A DNA stretch of 64,000 nucleotides. Origin: Prorocentrum cordatum. Lineage: Eukaryota; Sar; Dinophyceae; Prorocentrales; Prorocentraceae. The notes below the pieces were generated by a model. The model did no database searches, was not told the DNA's origin, and saw only the letters and a list, made by a program, of their open reading frames with translations. The DNA lies in the NCBI GenBank assembly GCA_963575745.1, contig CAUYUJ010020182.1:673604-737603 (forward strand). Reading direction: 5' to 3'. The position numbers and the translations under genes are program-made. Positions 61,016 to 64,000 of the stretch are shown here, piece after piece (the stretch's first letter is position 1; each line of letters opens with the position of its first letter).

Positions 61016-61224
61016 TGTTCCTTATGCATAATCCTTCCCTGGCTCACGCCCGAACGTGTCGCTTCGTTTGGACGGGCCAGGTGCTTCGCCTCAGCTTTCC
61101 TCAACGCTAGCGATCTCAAAGCTAAGGATGTCCAAAAGTTGACGAAATAATGCGAGTCTCGCCCTCGCGCTCCGCACGCGCGCCTTAGACAAAGTTAACG
61201 CTTACACACGCTTGCAACGCGCGG

Positions 61225-61345
61225 CTTCTTTTCCAAGTGGGGCGTTCGCCTCAAAGCTCCGCACATTCGTCTGAACAACTTGTCGCACGTACAAGGACGG
61301 AGGACGGTTCCTTTTCAAATTTGGGATCTCGCTTGAAGCTGCCTC
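61225..61345 (+). repeat. Diverged unit related to satellite family A
   Basis: Contains 'gttcgcctcaaagctccgcacattcgtctgaac' and 'ttttcaaatttgggatctcgc', in the order of the family A unit. Weak match. Confidence 0.35.
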
Positions 61346-61469
61346 GGAATCCAACCAGCCATTGGGGGCGTATGTGGTTTAGAGCGTTTCCTCTTCCAAC
61401 CCCCTTTTTCGGGGGCAGGGTTTACACTTGTTTCTCCCAATCAACATCCCCTCCTCCACCCGACGGGCG

Positions 61470-61830
61470 ACAAACCCAGGACACTGCGCCCCCCCACCCC
61501 CCACAGCATCCCTTGCAAAAAGCCAGACGAAGTGCATATTGCACGAAAATCGGGCGCCCCGCGATCACTTTGCATTGTTTTTGGCAGGAGCGGCGGGGGT
61601 GCAGGCATACTGCCTGCAGTGGGCAATGCCAACACCTCCCGACCATCCCCTGCAAAAACAAGCGTGCACAGCGCACTTGCCAGCAAAATCTAGATTATGC
61701 GCGGGCACCCCGCGATCACTTTGCATTGATGTTTGACAGGGTCAGCGGGGGGGGGCAGAATATTGCCTGCCGTGCGCAATGCCCCCACCCCCCACCACCC
61801 CTTGTACAAAAAATTCGCCGACCCTGTCGG
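61470..61830. repeat. Tandem repeat, about 145-bp unit, at least two copies
   Basis: Blocks 'ccccgcgatcactttgcattg' at about 61,557 and 61,708 and 'catcccctgcaaaaa/catcccttgcaaaaa' at 61,510 and 61,645 show the period. C and G runs flank each unit. Confidence 0.75.
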
Positions 61831-62325
61831 CATGTGTGAGGGGCTTTTCCGTTCGAGTCGTCGTCGCCGTCATTCGTTCATCGTCGTCTCTGTCGTCCTC
61901 TTTCCCTGCGTTGTCCTTTTCTTGTGCCCGTTGCCGCTCCTCTCTCCGTTCCTGGGTTCTCGTCCTCTTAAGCGCGTCAGCCAAAGTGAAATTGAGCAAC
62001 GTCGTCATACACTCGAAGGGAAGCCCCTTCCCTTTGATCACTCCCCCGCCGGGAGAGGGGGGGGTCCTCGGTCCGGACCCAAGGGGAGTCCCGGGGGGGT
62101 CCCGGGTCAAATACGCTTCCCCTCCGGGGGCTCCCGGGCCGCAGAAAATCCTCAAGACGGGCCAAGAGTGCCCCAAAAGCTCCCAAAGACAGTCCACGAG
62201 GGCCCCGAATCGCCGAACAATCTGTCCATGGACGCCTGGACGGCCTCCAGACAGCCCAAGAATTGAATCGGGGCCCCGGCCCGGGGCCTGGGCTTCCAGC
62301 ACTCGTAGGCGCGGATACATATATA

Positions 62326-62350
62326 TATATATATGTGTGTGTATATACCT
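62326..62350. repeat. (TA)n(TG)n microsatellite
   Basis: Short TA then TG run. Confidence 0.85.
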
Positions 62351-62399
62351 ATACGACCACCCATCGGGTGATAAGGAGGTGAGGGGGGGGGAGGGGCCA

Positions 62400-63187
62400 G
62401 CGTCGCACTCGATCGATCTCACTATCGAACTCACTACCGATCTCACAATCGATCTCAATCGATCGATCTCACGATCGATCTGATTATCGATCGCACAATC
62501 GATCTCACAATCGATCTCACCATCGATCTCACAATCGGTCTCGCTATTGATCTCACAGTCGATATCACAATCGATCTCACAGTCGATCTCACATTCGATC
62601 CGACTATCGATCCCGCTATCAAACTCACAATCGATCTCATTATCGATCTCACATTCGGTCTCACTATCGATCTCATTATGGATGTCACAATCGATCTCGC
62701 AATCGATCTCGCATTCGGTCTCACGATCGATCTCACTATCGAACTCACTTTCGATCTCACAATCGGTCTTACATTCGGTCTCACTATCGAACTCACTATC
62801 GATATCACAACCGATCTCACAGGGTCCCACCATCGATCTCACTATCGAACTCACTATCGATCTCATTATCAATCTCAATCGATCGATCTACCAATCGATC
62901 TGACTATCGATCTCGATCTCACATTTGATCTGTCATTCGGTCTCACAATCGATCTCACTATCGATATCACAATCGATCTCACATTTGATCTCCCATTCGG
63001 TCTCACAATCGATCTCACTCTCGATACCACTATCGATCTCACAATCGATCTCACAATCGGTCTGACATTCGGTCTCACATTCGATCTCACATTCGTATAG
63101 GGGGTCGTATGTCTCACAATCGATCTCACTATCGACCTCACTATCGATCTCACATTCGACCTCACTATCGATCTCACTATCGATCAC
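62400..63187. repeat. 12-bp satellite (ATCGATCTCACA type)
   Basis: Units of 12 bp, each centred on TCGATCTCAC with A/T variation, run for nearly 800 bp. There are one short interruption at 62,820-62,832 and one at 63,095-63,112. Both strands stay open as Ile/Ser/Arg or Glu/Ile/Asp peptides. Confidence 0.9.
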
Positions 63188-63194
63188 CGAAGTA

Positions 63195-63231
63195 AAACAT
63201 CAACATCGTCATCACCATCATCACCATCAAT

Positions 63232-63290
<59 letters not shown>

Positions 63291-63345
63291 CATCCTCATC
63301 CTCATCCTCATCCTCATCCTCATCCTCATCCTCATCCTCATCATC
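63195..63345. repeat. (CAT)n then (CATCCT)n microsatellite
   Basis: About 30 CAT triplets followed by about nine CATCCT hexamers. Confidence 0.95.
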
Positions 63346-63520
63346 GGGACACCGACGGGGCACCGACGGGACACCGGCGGGACACCGCGGGGCCCCGGCC
63401 GCCCGGAAGGGAATCATTTGGTCCGGCCGCGCCTCAGCCACACGGGACACCAGCGGGACACCGGCGGGACACCGCGGGCCCCCGGCCGCCCGGAAGGGAG
63501 ACATTTGGTCCGGCCGCGTC
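63345..63520. repeat. GGGACACCGGC minisatellite with about 85-bp duplication
   Basis: An 11-12-bp unit 'gggacaccggcg' repeats, and the block ending 'cccggccgcccggaagggaxxcatttggtccggccgcg' occurs twice (about 63,385 and 63,475). Confidence 0.8.
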
Positions 63521-63654
63521 TCAACCACAGGAGACTTTCTCTCGCCCGCCCACGCAGCTTCGCCTCGCCCGCCCGCACAGCACGCACGAACACGAAACCG
63601 AAATCGATTTCCCGGTAGGGGGGCTCTCCGTTCCACTTCGATCTCACCCCCTCA

Positions 63655-63785
63655 CCTCCGATACATAACTATAAATTAATTCAGTGATTCATCAATTAGT
63701 TAAATCATGTATTACTTATTTCATGCATGAATTGAAGAATTGCGTAAATAATTTCTCAATTCATGAATTGATTAATTGATTAAGT
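63655..63785. other. AT-rich island
   Basis: About 130 bp of strongly AT-rich sequence with overlapping inverted motifs (ATTCATGAATT, TTAATTGATTAA) in an otherwise GC-rich window. No gene. Confidence 0.7.
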
Positions 63786-64000
63786 GATTTGTTCGTGTAG
63801 GCGCGCTTGTGTACAGATGTGCGCATCCACAATGATTTGGGATGCTTGCCAGTTGCTGGTAGCTATAACTTGTGCTGTGCGTTTCCTAACATTCGAGCAC
63901 CGACGGTCGAGGCTCGAGGCCACAGCTGCGAACGACGGTGACCGCGCCGACGACGAGCGAAGACGACTGCCGACGGCGGACGACGACAACCATCGACGAA
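63786..64000. other. No recognised gene at right edge
   Basis: Returns to GC-rich; a GACGACGG-type stretch starts near 63,930 and runs off the window. Confidence 0.5.

Overview
The window looks like nuclear DNA of a dinoflagellate or a close relative. It is GC-rich and saturated with tri-nucleotide and pyrimidine-tract microsatellites. It carries several decayed LINE-type reverse transcriptases whose HVD-type active site and zinc-finger tails resemble those of dinoflagellate elements. Genes lie in small exons between long pyrimidine/purine tracts, and a large copia-like retrotransposon carries a spliced-leader-like sequence in its LTRs. No bacterial operon, rRNA, tRNA or CRISPR was recognised. 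Family assignments come from motifs read by eye; no database search was possible.

Layout. 0-6.8 kb: unrecognised sequence, a broken LINE (minus, about 1.8-3.6 kb), a satellite array (4.0-4.75 kb) and CTC/GAG tracts. 6.8-11.2 kb: three kinds of tandem array. 12.2-12.8 kb: C-terminal exons of a glycosyltransferase family 8 (GT8) protein. 13.5-18.2 kb: a long but decayed LINE (endonuclease, RT, RNase H, all minus). 18.2-21.5 kb: minisatellites, (TG)n and poly(G). 21.7-22.5 kb: a RanBP2-type zinc-finger ORF. 24.1-24.95 kb: the catalytic exons of a GT8 gene, on the same strand as the 12.7 kb exons and possibly the same gene. 25.2-26.2 kb: another array.

The centrepiece is a 16.1-kb LTR retrotransposon at 26,236-42,367 (minus). 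Its two 267-bp LTRs differ at 4 positions and are flanked by a 5-bp target duplication (gacgc). Reading along the minus strand it encodes a Gag with two hydrophobic N-terminal segments and a zinc knuckle, a very long second ORF containing a Tpt1/KptA RNA 2'-phosphotransferase-like domain, a RING-H2 finger and an aspartic protease, then a methyltransferase-like region, integrase, copia-type RT and RNase H. At least 37 copies of a 14-nt hairpin, GCNNG-GNRA-CNNGC on the coding strand, are scattered through it. Their stems covary and their loops always fit the GNRA tetraloop rule, whichever codon register they fall in. The LTR carries a TATA-like box about 27 nt before a sequence closely resembling the dinoflagellate spliced leader. 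The ORFs are linked by four +1 frame changes and two in-frame TGA codons. The element sits inside a protein-coding exon of a host gene, whose reading frame is continuous once the element and one target copy are ignored.

42.4-45.1 kb holds the rest of that interrupted host gene, including multi-pass membrane segments. 45-51 kb is largely unrecognised, apart from an inverted second copy of the 4-kb satellite family (46.5-47.4 kb). 51.1-52.4 kb is a second LINE RT fragment. 53.4-60.8 kb is a GTC-type trinucleotide satellite with a 2.4-2.5-kb higher-order duplication. 61.4-63.8 kb holds further satellites and a short AT-rich island.
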